Shown here in pieces: positions 33,828 to 43,754 of a DNA stretch of 64,000 nt (its first letter is position 1; each line of letters opens with the position of its first letter). The DNA comes from Vreelandella alkaliphila. GTDB taxonomy: Bacteria > Pseudomonadota > Gammaproteobacteria > Pseudomonadales > Halomonadaceae. A program made the translations under genes and the position numbers. The notes under the pieces were generated by a model, which had not been told where the DNA came from, ran no database searches, and worked only from the letters and a program-made list of their open reading frames with translations. The stretch covers positions 248,001-312,000 of the forward strand of contig NZ_JABASV010000005.1 of assembly GCF_016107625.1 (NCBI RefSeq), read 5' to 3'.

Positions 33828-33855
33828 TTTAAGTTCTTAGATTTAAGTTCTTAGA
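33828..33855. repeat. Two tandem copies of a 14-bp unit upstream of the toxin-antitoxin operon
   Basis: TTTAAGTTCTTAGA is repeated head to tail. It lies about 90-120 bases before the antitoxin start and could belong to its control region. Confidence 0.65.
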
Positions 33856-33879
33856 TGACAGATAACAGCCAGTCACGAT

Positions 33880-33894
33880 TTCGAAAAATTCGAA
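33880..33894. promoter_or_regulatory. Possible antitoxin operator
   Basis: TTCGAA-aaa-TTCGAA places two palindromic hexamers three bases apart, 53 bases before the antitoxin start. Antitoxins of this kind usually repress their own operon through such dyads. Binding is inferred. Confidence 0.45.
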
Positions 33895-33946
33895 TAAATT
33901 GTTTTCTGGGTGCATAATGGCATATATGACACCTGAGGAGATGAAA

Positions 33947-34402
33947 ATGGGATCGTTGTCTAATTTGCTACCTAGCCAAGAAGAGGCTGCTCTGGCTAAG
34001 CTCTCCAGTCGTGAACTTGCGGCACATGTTGAAACGCGAGCTTCCACACAACATGTCGCTATTACTGATAAAGATGGGCATATTCATCAAGTTGAAGTCC
34101 CTGTGAGTGCTTTGCGCCTGCTGATCGATATTTTGACCGAGCTCGGTGATGGTAATACGGTAAAGCTAATTCCTGTTCATGCTGAAATGACCACTCAGGA
34201 GGCGGCGGATGTGCTCAACATGTCACGACCGACATTAATTAAAGTGCTGGATGAAGGAAGAATTCCTTATCATCGTGCTGGAAATCGGCGAAAACTCAAA
34301 TACACCGATGTGATGGCTTATAAAACCAGCGTAGATCAAAAACGTTTGCAAGTACTTGAGGAGTTGTCGGAGCTCGATCAGTCGCTGGGTCTGGGGTATT
34401 GA
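33947..34402 (+). CDS. Antitoxin with excisionase-type helix-turn-helix
   Basis: This 151-residue protein has an N-terminal part of about 80 residues of unclear fold. A MerR/excisionase-type helix-turn-helix follows (MTTQEAADVLNMSRPTLIKV, then GRIPYHRAGNRRKLKYTDV). The C-terminal tail QKRLQVLEELSELDQSLG probably wraps and blocks the toxin. Upstream in-frame ATGs exist (33917, 33926, 33941), but GAGGAG is placed correctly for the ATG at 33947. Its stop overlaps the toxin start by one base (TGATG), so the two proteins are made by coupled translation, as in type II toxin-antitoxin pairs. Confidence 0.82.
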   Translation: MGSLSNLLPSQEEAALAKLSSRELAAHVETRASTQHVAITDKDGHIHQVEVPVSALRLLIDILTELGDGNTVKLIPVHAEMTTQEAADVLNMSRPTLIKVLDEGRIPYHRAGNRRKLKYTDVMAYKTSVDQKRLQVLEELSELDQSLGLGY

Positions 34403-34974
34403 TGAGTTCTTACTATACTGTCGTATACGATGCATGTGTGCTTTATCCAGCCCCGCTAAGAAGTTTTTTGATTCACTTGGCTATGACGGATCTTTATCGA
34501 GCACGCTGGTCGCAACTAATCCATGACGAATGGATGCGTAATCTATTGGAGCAACGTAGCGACTTAACTTGGGCGCAGTTGGAGCGTGTTCGTGACTTGA
34601 TGGATAAGCACACACGAGATGCGGTGGTATCAGGGTTTGAGCCATTGATTGATGGGTTATTGCTTCCCGATCCAGATGACCGTCATGTGCTGGCCTGTGC
34701 TATTCATAGCGGTGCAGAAGCTATCATTACGTTTAACTTAAAGGATTTTCCTGATCATGCTTTAGCACAATACGATATTAGGGCAATACATCCTGATGAA
34801 TTCATTTCGGATATGTTGGCCTTGAGCCCAGGGCATGTTGTCCAAGCCGTTCAAAATCATCGTAAAAGCCTAAAAAAACCACCTTTTAGTATCAGTGAAT
34901 ATCTAGACTTGCTGTTTAATCAAAGACTTCCCGAGTCAGTGAGTGAGTTAAGGCGCTTTGGGTCGCTGCTTTAG
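34402..34974 (+). CDS. PIN-domain ribonuclease toxin
   Basis: This 190-residue protein has a PIN domain in the first ~130 residues. The metal-binding acidic residues appear as VYDACVLYP (first Asp), HDEWMRNL (Glu) and LLPDPDDRHVLACAI (the Asp pair), then AIITFNLKDFP. A C-terminal extension of about 55 residues ends ELRRFGSLL. PIN toxins cut RNA, often tRNA or mRNA, and are neutralised by the antitoxin made from the overlapping upstream gene. All expected acidic residues are present, so the toxin looks active. The pair probably came with the variable filament island. Confidence 0.85.
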   Translation: MSSYYTVVYDACVLYPAPLRSFLIHLAMTDLYRARWSQLIHDEWMRNLLEQRSDLTWAQLERVRDLMDKHTRDAVVSGFEPLIDGLLLPDPDDRHVLACAIHSGAEAIITFNLKDFPDHALAQYDIRAIHPDEFISDMLALSPGHVVQAVQNHRKSLKKPPFSISEYLDLLFNQRLPESVSELRRFGSLL

Positions 34975-35213
34975 AGGGCGCGCGGCTCTCTTTTGATTTG
35001 GTGTTAGTTGGGCGATTACGCTGAGTACTTCCTTTATCATCACCATAGCACCACCGGTTGATCCTAAATTCCAAAAAATACTAAGAAAGCTGTTTATTAT
35101 TTCTTTTTTGCTGGTATCTTGGCCTCATTGCACTGGTGGATATTCGACGAACGTCGCAACCGGTGCCCACGTCTAAAGCAGGGTGCTTAGGTGCCCCAAA
35201 GAGGAAAAAGAAT

Positions 35214-35984
35214 ATGGCGAATGTGAGCCGTTGGAAAAAAGCCGTTGCCGTTCTTTCGCTTAGCGTTGTGGGTGGTGTGCTGTCTGCCGCTGCTTACGCG
35301 GATACGCTGCGCGTCGGCATGTCTGGGGGGTATTTCCCCTTTACATACGTTGAGCGTGATGAACTTAAAGGCTTTGAAGTGGATGTTATGAATGCCGTTG
35401 GTGATGTGACTGGCGATGAGATTGAATTCGTGACAGCAAGCTTCTCTGGTTTGGCGGGCATGTTGGAGTCTGGGCGCATTGATACCATTGCCAACCAAAT
35501 TACCATTACCGATGAGCGCAAAGCGAAGTACGCCTTCACCGCTCCGTATGTTTACGATGGTGCCCAGGTCGTTGTGCGGGCAGGTAACGACACTATTCAA
35601 GGTGTTGAAGATTTATCCGGTAAAAGCGTTGCGGTGAACCTGGGCTCTAACTACGAGCAACTGCTGCGTGAACAGCCTAATGCCGATGAGATCGATATCC
35701 GTACTTACGAATCCAACGTCGAGCAGGATGTGGCGCTTGGCCGTATCGATGCATTTGTGATGGATCGCGTTAGCGCTAGCCAAGTGATCAGCGAGCGCGG
35801 CTTGCCGCTTGCATTGGCTGGCCAGCCGTTCACCATCATAGAAAACGCGCTGCCGTTTCGTGATGATAAAGAGGGCCGTGCTCAGCGTGACCGCGTAGAT
35901 GCCGCCCTGGAAGAGTTGCGTGAAAACGGTACATTAGGTGAAATATCGCAAAAATGGTTCGATACTGATATCACTCAGCCATAA
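35214..35984 (+). CDS. tcyJ: Cystine-type amino-acid ABC transporter binding protein
   Basis: This 256-residue periplasmic protein of binding-protein family 3 has a signal peptide (cut near AYA-D at about residue 27). The family elements are LRVGMSGGYFPFTYV, LKGFEVDVMNAV and NQITITDERKAKYAFTAPY. The last is close to the same region of E. coli FliY/TcyJ, which binds L-cystine. The later LGRIDAFVMDR also fits. The frame is open from 35136, but ATG at 35214 behind AGAGGA gives a proper signal peptide. A strong hairpin separates it from the permease gene, so the binding protein is probably made in excess. Confidence 0.82.
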   Translation: MANVSRWKKAVAVLSLSVVGGVLSAAAYADTLRVGMSGGYFPFTYVERDELKGFEVDVMNAVGDVTGDEIEFVTASFSGLAGMLESGRIDTIANQITITDERKAKYAFTAPYVYDGAQVVVRAGNDTIQGVEDLSGKSVAVNLGSNYEQLLREQPNADEIDIRTYESNVEQDVALGRIDAFVMDRVSASQVISERGLPLALAGQPFTIIENALPFRDDKEGRAQRDRVDAALEELRENGTLGEISQKWFDTDITQP

Positions 35985-36020
35985 TCGCGGCTTTACCTCG
36001 TGACGGCTATCTTTAGTTTG

Positions 36021-36047
36021 CGGCCGTGGCAATGCCACGGCCGTTTT
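36021..36047 (+). terminator. Hairpin between binding protein and permease genes
   Basis: CGGCCGTGGC-aat-GCCACGGCCG forms a perfect 10-bp stem followed by TTTT. It probably attenuates permease and ATPase expression. Confidence 0.85.
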
Positions 36048-36080
36048 GCTTATTGCGACTAAGCTAACGTTGGAATAACC

Positions 36081-36749
36081 ATGCTGAATGTGGAGTATAT
36101 GTGGGACCTGTTGCCGGTCCTACTGAGTTATTTACCGCTAACGCTGCAAATGGCGAGTATCGCCATGGTGTTTGCGCTGATTATTGCCTGCCTCTTGGCG
36201 GTCATTCGGGTGTCGCGGGTGCCGGTGTTGAACGGCGCAGCGCTGCTGTTTATCTCGTTTTTTCGCGGAACGCCGCTATTGGTGCAGCTATTTTTGTTCT
36301 ATTACGGTTTGCCCCAACTGATTAATGCGCTGATTTCCATCAACGGGGTGACTGCCGCGGTGCTTGGTTTGACGCTGCACTTTTCGGCCTACATGGCGGA
36401 ATCCATTCGCGCGGCAATTGTGGGTATTGACCGTAGCCAGACCGAAGCGGCGCTGTCCATCGGTATGACTCAGTCTCAATTGATGCGGCGGATTATTCTG
36501 CCTCAAGCCACCCGCGTGGCAACGCCAACGCTGATGAACTACTTCATCGATATGATTAAAGCGACTTCCCTGGCGTTTACCCTGGGGGTGACCGAAATGA
36601 TGGGTGCTACCCAAAAAGAAGCCTCGGGCAGCTTTCTCTATCTGGAAGCATTTCTGCTGGTGGCGATTATTTACTGGGTGGTGGTGGAAGCGCTTTCCTG
36701 GGGTCAGCGCCGTCTGGAAACGTATCTGAATAAGGCGTACCAGCGATGA
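36081..36749 (+). CDS. tcyL: Amino-acid (cystine-type) ABC transporter permease
   Basis: This 222-residue polytopic protein has about five membrane helices, the HisMQ-type start (LLSYLPLTLQMASIAMVFAL), FFRGTPLLVQLFLFYYGLP and the ATPase-contacting EAA loop EAALSIGMTQSQLMRRIILP. The length is normal. It forms the channel for the substrate delivered by the preceding binding protein. Its end overlaps the ATPase gene by four bases. I assign cystine by association with the TcyJ-like receptor. Confidence 0.85.
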   Translation: MLNVEYMWDLLPVLLSYLPLTLQMASIAMVFALIIACLLAVIRVSRVPVLNGAALLFISFFRGTPLLVQLFLFYYGLPQLINALISINGVTAAVLGLTLHFSAYMAESIRAAIVGIDRSQTEAALSIGMTQSQLMRRIILPQATRVATPTLMNYFIDMIKATSLAFTLGVTEMMGATQKEASGSFLYLEAFLLVAIIYWVVVEALSWGQRRLETYLNKAYQR

Positions 36750-37501
36750 TCACCCTCGAATCTGTCAGTAAGCGTTTTGGCCAGCAGCCAGTATTTACCG
36801 ACGTTGATTTGCACCTGGAACAGGGTGAAATTATCGTCATTATTGGTCCCTCGGGTACCGGTAAGTCAACCCTGCTGCGCTGTATTAACTTTCTAGAACG
36901 CCCAGAAGCGGGACACATCACGGTGGGCGATTTAAGAGTCGATGCCCGGCGTGCTAGTCGTGCCGATATTCTGGCGTTACGCCGACGCACCGCTTTCGTA
37001 TTTCAGAACTATGGGCTGTTTGCCAACAAAACGGCGTTAGAAAATATCAGCGAAGGCATGATTGTCGTGGATAAGCTGCCTAAGGCTCAGGCGCACGCTC
37101 GGGCAAGGGAGATTTTAGAGCGCATTGGCTTGGCCGATAAGGCAGATGCTTACCCAGCATCGCTTTCCGGTGGCCAACAGCAGCGGGTAGGCATTGGGCG
37201 TGCGATGGCCGCGAATGCCGATGTGATTCTATTTGACGAGCCAACCTCGTCGCTGGACCCGCAATGGGTGGAAGAGGTGCTGAGCTTAATGAAACAGCTC
37301 GCCGCCGAGCAGCAAACCATGATTGTGGTGACCCACGAAATGCAGTTCGCTAGAGACGTCGCCGACCGGGTGGTGTTTATGGATGAAGGACAAATTGTCG
37401 AACAAGGGCCGCCTGAAGCGCTGTTCACCAACCCTCAAGATGAGCGGACGCGCCGTTTTCTGCGCAAAATTCTGGCGCCAACGGGGCAGGCATTGCCATA
37501 A
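36746..37501 (+). CDS. tcyN: Amino-acid (cystine-type) ABC transporter ATP-binding protein
   Basis: This 251-residue ATPase has Walker A IGPSGTGKSTLL, the signature SLSGGQQQRVGIGRAM, Walker B VILFDEPTSSLDP and switch His in VVTHEMQFARDVADRV. These are features of the polar amino-acid importer ATPases. It energises the transporter encoded by the two upstream genes and is translationally coupled to the permease. Confidence 0.88.
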   Translation: MITLESVSKRFGQQPVFTDVDLHLEQGEIIVIIGPSGTGKSTLLRCINFLERPEAGHITVGDLRVDARRASRADILALRRRTAFVFQNYGLFANKTALENISEGMIVVDKLPKAQAHARAREILERIGLADKADAYPASLSGGQQQRVGIGRAMAANADVILFDEPTSSLDPQWVEEVLSLMKQLAAEQQTMIVVTHEMQFARDVADRVVFMDEGQIVEQGPPEALFTNPQDERTRRFLRKILAPTGQALP

Positions 37502-37779
37502 CGGGTGAGTGGCAATCCGTGCAGGAAAAGCATTGACAAGCGCTGGCAAGCCCGCTTAACGCGTGATAGACTATGCCATCCTCTCAGACAAGACCCGTGG
37601 ACGGGCAGATTTTGAACTGCTCGTTACACCATTTGGCAGTATTTTAATTGCTTCCAAATCAATTGGTTATTGTGGAAAGATTCTGACGGAAATGTCGTGT
37701 CCTTGCCTACGCAAACCGACAAACACATAGTTAATCCGTTGCCGTTTATTGGCAACCTTTATTCTCCAAGGAGATACCT

Positions 37780-38046
37780 GTGGCGAACAGCAAGCAAGCA
37801 CGCAAGCGCGCCCGCCAGGCCGAGACTCGTCGCGTCCTGAAAGCCAGCCAGCGCAGCATGGTCCGCACCTACATCAAGCGTGTGATCAAAGCAATCAGCA
37901 CCGGCGATCATGGCAAAGCGATGGAAGAGTTCCGGGCAATGCAGCCGGTTGTCGACCGCATCGCTGATAAAGACGTTCTTTCTAAGAAGAAAGCTGCACG
38001 TCTGAAAAGCCGCTTGAACAAGCGCATTAAGGCTCTGGCGGCGTAA
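37780..38046 (+). CDS. rpsT: 30S ribosomal protein S20
   Basis: This 88-residue basic protein has the S20 length and sequence (ANSKQARKRARQAE, then SMVRTYIKRVIKAI and LKSRLNKRIKAL at the end). It binds 16S rRNA early in small-subunit assembly. It starts with GTG at 37780, behind CAAGGAG. The open leader of about 280 bases upstream may hold its autoregulatory site, but I see no clear structure. It is followed by a bidirectional-looking terminator and then murJ, the order usual in gammaproteobacteria. Confidence 0.97.
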   Translation: MANSKQARKRARQAETRRVLKASQRSMVRTYIKRVIKAISTGDHGKAMEEFRAMQPVVDRIADKDVLSKKKAARLKSRLNKRIKALAA

Positions 38047-38061
38047 GCCGGCAGGCGCCAT

Positions 38062-38089
38062 AAAAAAACCGGCTGCGGCCGGTTTTTTT
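38062..38089. terminator. Terminator after rpsT
   Basis: AAAAAAACCGGC-tgcg-GCCGGTTTTTTT is a perfect dyad with flanking A and T runs. Confidence 0.9.
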
Positions 38090-38155
38090 GTGTCTATACG
38101 TCGCGTTGCCAGCGGCGACTTTGGGTCTCTTGTTTTAGTCACTATGGATTGAGTG

Positions 38156-39733
38156 ATGACCGCCAACACGCCACCGCAAGCAAATATGTCGCCCCCGCGC
38201 CGCGGGTTGATGCGCTCTGGGTTAGTGGTCAGTGCCATGACCATGTTGTCGCGTGTGATGGGGTTGGTGCGCGATGTGGTGGTTGCCACCTTCTTGGGGG
38301 CAGGCAACGGCTCGGATGCGTTCTTCGTTGCGTTTAAAATTCCTAACTTTCTGCGTCGTTTGTTTGCCGAAGGGGCGTTTAACCAAGCCTTTGTGCCAGT
38401 GCTTTCAGAGTACTCAACCCAGCGCAGTAAACAGGAAATTCGCGAGCTACTGAATGCGGTAGCGGGCAGCCTGACGGCTATTTTGGCGCTAATAACAGCG
38501 TTGGCGATGCTGGGCGCCCCGTGGTTGGTGTGGGTATTTGCCCCCGGCTTTGGGCGCGACCCCGAAAAGCTGGCTATGACAGCCGACATGCTGCGCCTGA
38601 CGTTTCCCTATTTGCTGCTGATTTCGTTAACCGCTTTTTCGGGTAGCGTGCTGAACACCTGGAACCGCTTTGCGGTGCCCGCGTTCACCCCCGTGCTGCT
38701 GAATATTTCGCTGATTGGCGCGGCGCTGCTGCTAATGCCGTTAATGGAAGAGCCCGCCATGGCGCTGGCCTGGGGGGTGTTGATTGCGGGTGCTGCCCAG
38801 TTAGCGTTTCAGGTGCCGTTTTTGCTGCGCCTTGGGTTGCTGCCGACCCCGTGGCCAAATTTTGCCCACGAAGGCGTGAAGCGCATTCTGAAACTGATGG
38901 CTCCCGCGCTGTTTGGCGTGTCGGTATCGCAAATTAACTTACTGCTGGATACGGTGCTGGCCTCGTTGTTAACGGCGGGCAGCGTGTCTTGGCTGTACTA
39001 TTCGGATAGGTTGGTCGAACTTCCGCTTGGGGTCTTCGGTGTGGCGATTGGCACGATTATTCTGCCTGCGCTTTCCAAGCGTCATGCGGAGCAGTCCACC
39101 GAACACTTTTCAGCGATGCTAGACTGGGCCATTCGCGTTGTGCTGCTATTGGGGGTGCCTGCCGCGCTGGCACTGGCCGTGCTGGCAGAACCGTTTTTGA
39201 TTACCTTGTTCCACTACGGGGCAATGACCGATACCGATATTCAAATGGCCGCCATGAGCCTACGCGCTTACGCCTTTGGATTGGTGGCGTTTATGCTGAT
39301 CAAGGTGTTAGCACCGGGCTTCTTTGCCCGCCAGGATACCAAAACACCGGTCAAAGTAGGCATTATCGCCATGGTGGCTAACATGGTGTTTAACCTGCTG
39401 TTAATTTGGCCGCTTGCTCACGCAGGCTTGGCATTGGCGACTGCACTGTCGGCATTTTTAAATGCTGGGCTGCTGGGATATCTGCTCTATCGCCAGAAGG
39501 TGTTGATCTTTCAGCCGGGGTGGGGACGCTACGCAGTACAACTGGTGGGCGGTAGCGCGTTGATGAGTATTGCGCTTTATCTGGCTGCCCCCGACTGGCA
39601 GGAGTGGCTTGATTTTGAACTGTGGCTGCGCATTCGCTGGGTAGCAGGGTTAGTCGTGCTGGGTGGCGGGCTTTATTTTGCCTGGCTGACCGCGCTTGGC
39701 CTGCGGCTGCGTCACTTTAAGATGAATAGCTGA
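38156..39733 (+). CDS. murJ: Lipid II flippase MurJ (MviN)
   Basis: This 525-residue membrane protein has about fourteen helices and the MurJ start GLVVSAMTMLSRVMGLVRDV, then GNGSDAFFVAFKIPNFLRR and LFAEGAFNQAFVPVLSEY. It moves lipid-linked peptidoglycan precursor across the inner membrane and is essential in most bacteria. Charged residues lining the cavity (Arg in LVRDV and PNFLRRLF) are present. The start is uncertain: ATG at 38156, preceded by GTG at 38153; both lack a strong ribosome-binding site. Confidence 0.95.
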   Translation: MTANTPPQANMSPPRRGLMRSGLVVSAMTMLSRVMGLVRDVVVATFLGAGNGSDAFFVAFKIPNFLRRLFAEGAFNQAFVPVLSEYSTQRSKQEIRELLNAVAGSLTAILALITALAMLGAPWLVWVFAPGFGRDPEKLAMTADMLRLTFPYLLLISLTAFSGSVLNTWNRFAVPAFTPVLLNISLIGAALLLMPLMEEPAMALAWGVLIAGAAQLAFQVPFLLRLGLLPTPWPNFAHEGVKRILKLMAPALFGVSVSQINLLLDTVLASLLTAGSVSWLYYSDRLVELPLGVFGVAIGTIILPALSKRHAEQSTEHFSAMLDWAIRVVLLLGVPAALALAVLAEPFLITLFHYGAMTDTDIQMAAMSLRAYAFGLVAFMLIKVLAPGFFARQDTKTPVKVGIIAMVANMVFNLLLIWPLAHAGLALATALSAFLNAGLLGYLLYRQKVLIFQPGWGRYAVQLVGGSALMSIALYLAAPDWQEWLDFELWLRIRWVAGLVVLGGGLYFAWLTALGLRLRHFKMNS

Positions 39734-39877
39734 TGCGCCAACAGGCAGCGTTAGGGTGAAAAAAAGTGATGCCAGGGCTAACGTAATCTTACCCTGCACC
39801 TGATCAGCGCGTTCGTTATAATCAAACGCTTTTAGACGGCAAACGTTTTTAAAAAAGGCTTTTAAAAAAGAGGTGCC

Positions 39878-40915
39878 ATGCACGTCATTCGAGGTCTGCA
39901 CAATCTGACAGCGGCTCATCGGGGCTGCGTTGCCACCATCGGTAATTTTGATGGTGTGCATCGCGGCCATCAGGCGATCCTGCAGCAGTGCCGTGAGCAT
40001 TCGGCGCGTTTGAAGGTGCCGTTGACCGTGGTGGTGTTTGAGCCTCAGCCGCGGGAGTTTTTTGCCGGTGATCAAGCGCCGCCGCGGCTTACCCGCCTGC
40101 GTGAAAAAGTTCGCTTGCTGCGTGATCATGGTGCCGAACAGGTGCTGTGCCTGCCTTTCAACGATGCCTTACGAAGCCTGACCGGGCGCGAGTTTATCGA
40201 TCAAGTGCTAATTAAGGGCTTGGGGGTGAAGCATCTGGTGGTGGGCGACGACTTCCGCTTTGGTTGCGACCGCCGTGGCGACTTCACCTTGCTTAAAACT
40301 GTCGGGCAGGTGGAAGGGTTTGGTGTCGAACACACGCGCACCTTTAAAGTTGATGACGAGCGGGTATCCAGTTCACGCGTGCGTACCTTACTGGCCAGCG
40401 GTAACTTTGACGTGGCTGCACGCCTGCTTGGTAGGTCGTATTCGCTGCATGGCCGTGTGGTACGCGACCAGCAGCTAGGGCGCACTATTGGTGTGCCCAC
40501 TGCTAACCTGCCGCTGTTGCCTCAGCCATTAACGCTGCGCGGCGTGTTTGCTGTGGTGGCCGAGCTGGCTAATGGTCAGCGTTATCCCGCCGTGGCGAAT
40601 GTTGGCTTTCGGCCAACGGTGGGGTCTAAACGCCCCACGCTGGAAGTTCATCTGTTGGATTTCTCAGGCGACCTCTATGGTCAGCGGCTGACGGTTTACC
40701 CCTGCGCGCGTTTGCGCGGGGAAGTGAAGTTTGACGACTTTGATGCGCTAAAAACGCAAATTGAACACGATCAAGCCAGAGCGCGCCGCTACTTTGCTGC
40801 AGCGGGTACTGGCTGCATGAATTCTCTTCCGCTGGCCTCGGCCCCGCTTGGGCGTGAGACCGCTTCTTCTGATTTCTCTTCGGCGGATAACGCCGCCGAT
40901 GCTAACGACGGCTGA
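39878..40915 (+). CDS. ribF: Bifunctional riboflavin kinase / FAD synthetase
   Basis: This 345-residue enzyme makes FMN and then FAD. The N-terminal adenylyltransferase has [27 protein letters not shown] and [14 protein letters not shown]. The C-terminal kinase has [13 protein letters not shown], the catalytic Asn/Glu region [17 protein letters not shown] and [13 protein letters not shown]. The last 35 residues or so form a Ser/Ala/Asp-rich tail beyond the usual end. Its stop is seven bases from ileS, so the two are probably cotranscribed. Confidence 0.96.
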   Translation: MHVIRGLHNLTAAHRGCVATIGNFDGVHRGHQAILQQCREHSARLKVPLTVVVFEPQPREFFAGDQAPPRLTRLREKVRLLRDHGAEQVLCLPFNDALRSLTGREFIDQVLIKGLGVKHLVVGDDFRFGCDRRGDFTLLKTVGQVEGFGVEHTRTFKVDDERVSSSRVRTLLASGNFDVAARLLGRSYSLHGRVVRDQQLGRTIGVPTANLPLLPQPLTLRGVFAVVAELANGQRYPAVANVGFRPTVGSKRPTLEVHLLDFSGDLYGQRLTVYPCARLRGEVKFDDFDALKTQIEHDQARARRYFAAAGTGCMNSLPLASAPLGRETASSDFSSADNAADANDG

Positions 40916-40922
40916 CCGGACT

Positions 40923-43754
40923 ATGGATTATAAGCACACGCTAAACTTGCCAGAAACCGACTTTCCTATGCGCGGCATGCTGCCGAAGCAGGAGCCAGGG
41001 CGCGTTTCTAAATGGCAGGATATGAACCTATACCAGCGCTTGCGCGATGCCCGCGCGGGTGCGCCGCTGTTTGTTCTGCACGATGGCCCTCCCTATGCCA
41101 ACGGCAGCATCCATATTGGTCACGCTCTCAATAAAATCCTTAAAGACATTATTGTTAAGTCGAAGAATCTGGCGGGTTTTGATGCCCCTTACGTGCCAGG
41201 CTGGGATTGCCACGGTCTGCCTATTGAGCACAAGGTAGAAACCACCCACGGCAAACATTTGGCCGCAGATAAAGCCCGCGAGCTTTGCCGCGAATATGCC
41301 GGCGCGCAGATTGAAACGCAGCTGGCTGACTTTGTTCGTCTGGGCATCATCGGTGACTGGGACCACCCTTACCGCACGATGGATTATGCCAATGAAGCAG
41401 GCGAAATCCGTGCCTTGGCGGAAATGGTGGATGCGGGCTATGTGTTCAAAGGCCTAAAGCCGGTCAACTGGTGCTTTGATTGTGGCTCGGCCTTGGCTGA
41501 AGCGGAAGTTGAATATGCCGATAAGAAATCCGATGCCATCGACGTCGCTTTCCCGGTAGAAGATGCCGACAAGCTAGCGGCGGCCTTTGGCCTAAGCGAA
41601 TTGCCCAAGCCTGCTGCGGTGGTGATCTGGACCACTACGCCTTGGACAATCCCTGCTAACCAGGCGCTGAACGTTCACCCTGAGTTTACCTATGCGCTGG
41701 TGGATACCGGCGAACGCCTGCTACTGCTCGCAGAAGAGCTGGTGGAAAGCTGTTTAGAGCGTTTTGAGCTGACGGGCAGCGTAATCGCTACCGCGCAAGG
41801 TGCCGCGCTGGATCTGATCAACTTCCGCCATCCGTTCTATGACCGCCTCTCGCCGGTTTACCTAGCGGATTACGTTGAGTCCGAAGTGGGCAGCACGGGC
41901 ATCGTTCACTCAGCGCCTTCTTACGGTATGGATGACTTTATCACCTGCCGTGAGCATGACATGAGCTTTGACGACATGCTTAACCCGGTGCAGGGGAACG
42001 GTGTCTACGCTGATGATCTGCCGTTCTTTGGCGGCCAGATGATCTGGAAGGCCAACCCGCATATCGTTGAGAAGCTGCGCGAGGTTAATGCGCTAATGGC
42101 GCACACGCCCATCAAACACAGCTATATGCACTGCTGGCGCCATAAGTCCCCGGTGATTTATCGTGCCACCGCCCAGTGGTTTGTGGGCATGGATATTCAA
42201 GGTAAAGACGGTAAAACTCTGCGTGAGCGGGCGTTGGAAGGCATCGAAGCCACCGAATTTACCCCCGCGTGGGGCAAGGCGCGTCTGCATAGCATGATCG
42301 CTAATCGTCCGGATTGGTGTATCTCTCGCCAGCGCAACTGGGGCGTGCCGATTCCGTTCTTCTTGCATAAGCAAACCGGCGAGCTGCATCCCAAGACGGT
42401 TGAGTTGATGGGAGAGGCGGCTAAACGCGTCGAGCAAGAGGGTATTGAAGCGTGGTTTAAACTCGACCCCGCTGAGCTACTCGGTGCCGAAGCTGCTGAG
42501 TACGACAAAGTCACCGATACATTGGATGTCTGGTTTGACTCCGGCTCCACGCATCGTCATGTGCTGCGTGGCTCGCATCCTCATGGTCATGAAAGTGGCC
42601 CGCGTGCTGATTTGTACCTGGAAGGCTCGGACCAGCACCGTGGCTGGTTCCATTCGTCGCTACTGACCGGATCGGCGATTGATGGTCATGCGCCATATCG
42701 TCAGCTGCTAACCCATGGCTTTACCGTCGATTCACAGGGCCGTAAGCAGTCCAAATCGCTGGGCAATGTGGTCGCGCCGCAAAGTGTAATGGATAAGTTG
42801 GGCGCTGATATTTTGCGCCTTTGGGTCGCGTCTACCGACTACTCCGGTGAAATGGCGGTGTCTGACGAAATCTTGAAGCGTACCGCCGATGTGTATCGTC
42901 GTATCCGTAACACTGCACGCTTCTTGCTTTCTAACTTGAATGGTTTTGATCCGGCTAATGATCAGGTGGCCTTTGGCGATATGTTGGCGCTGGATCAGTG
43001 GGTGGTTGACCGTGCGGCACAGCTGCAAGGGCGCATCGAAAAAGCCTACGAAGAGTACCGTTTCCTGGATGTGTATCAGCAGGTACATGGTTTCTGCGCA
43101 CGGGAATTAGGTGGTTTCTACCTGGATGTCATCAAGGATCGCCAGTACACCACCCAAACGGATTCACTCGCCCGCCGTAGCGCGCAAACCGCGCTTTATC
43201 ATGTGGTTGAAGCGCTGAGCCGCTGGATTGCGCCGATCCTGTCGTTTACCGCTGAAGAGATCTACGAGCATATTCCTGGCAAGCGTGGCGACAGCGTGCT
43301 GCTGGAAACTTACTACACTGGGCTTGGCACCTTAGATGATGGCGCTGAGCTGGGCCGTGCCTTCTGGGATCAAGTGCTGGAAGTGAAGCATTCGGTCAAC
43401 AAGTGCTTGGAAGACGCCCGTAATGCCAAAGTCATTAAGGGCAGCTTGGCGGCGGAAGTTACGCTGTACGTGAGCGATGAACTGAACGCTACGCTGTCCA
43501 AATTGGGCGACGAGCTGCGCTTCGTGATGCTCACCAGTGAAGTCCATCTAGCACCGCTAGCGGATGCCGCCAACGCAGAAAGCACCGAACTTGAAGGCTT
43601 GAAAGTAGCGGTTAGCGGAAGCGAGCACCAGAAGTGCGAGCGCTGCTGGCACCATCGTGCTGATGTAGGCACCCATGCTGAGCATGCTGACCTGTGTGGT
43701 CGCTGTATCAGCAATCTTCCAGAGGGCAGCGGCGAGATTCGTTACTATGCCTAA
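40923..43754 (+). CDS. ileS: Isoleucyl-tRNA synthetase
   Basis: This 943-residue class I synthetase is of normal bacterial length. The HIGH motif is in [15 protein letters not shown]. The editing domain contains [11 protein letters not shown]. The anticodon domain follows, and a C-terminal zinc finger (CERCWHH...CGRC) marks the bacterial type. The second catalytic motif reads [10 protein letters not shown], with Gln in place of the usual Met of KMSKS; catalytic lysines are kept. The frame is open from 40848 inside ribF, but ATG at 40923 is the family start. Its last eight bases overlap lspA. Confidence 0.97.
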   Translation: MDYKHTLNLPETDFPMRGMLPKQEPGRVSKWQDMNLYQRLRDARAGAPLFVLHDGPPYANGSIHIGHALNKILKDIIVKSKNLAGFDAPYVPGWDCHGLPIEHKVETTHGKHLAADKARELCREYAGAQIETQLADFVRLGIIGDWDHPYRTMDYANEAGEIRALAEMVDAGYVFKGLKPVNWCFDCGSALAEAEVEYADKKSDAIDVAFPVEDADKLAAAFGLSELPKPAAVVIWTTTPWTIPANQALNVHPEFTYALVDTGERLLLLAEELVESCLERFELTGSVIATAQGAALDLINFRHPFYDRLSPVYLADYVESEVGSTGIVHSAPSYGMDDFITCREHDMSFDDMLNPVQGNGVYADDLPFFGGQMIWKANPHIVEKLREVNALMAHTPIKHSYMHCWRHKSPVIYRATAQWFVGMDIQGKDGKTLRERALEGIEATEFTPAWGKARLHSMIANRPDWCISRQRNWGVPIPFFLHKQTGELHPKTVELMGEAAKRVEQEGIEAWFKLDPAELLGAEAAEYDKVTDTLDVWFDSGSTHRHVLRGSHPHGHESGPRADLYLEGSDQHRGWFHSSLLTGSAIDGHAPYRQLLTHGFTVDSQGRKQSKSLGNVVAPQSVMDKLGADILRLWVASTDYSGEMAVSDEILKRTADVYRRIRNTARFLLSNLNGFDPANDQVAFGDMLALDQWVVDRAAQLQGRIEKAYEEYRFLDVYQQVHGFCARELGGFYLDVIKDRQYTTQTDSLARRSAQTALYHVVEALSRWIAPILSFTAEEIYEHIPGKRGDSVLLETYYTGLGTLDDGAELGRAFWDQVLEVKHSVNKCLEDARNAKVIKGSLAAEVTLYVSDELNATLSKLGDELRFVMLTSEVHLAPLADAANAESTELEGLKVAVSGSEHQKCERCWHHRADVGTHAEHADLCGRCISNLPEGSGEIRYYA

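Noticed and set aside
37759..38589. A 276-codon minus-strand frame covering rpsT and the start of murJ.
   Set aside because: It overlaps two certain genes and their terminator, and its translation has no recognisable domain.
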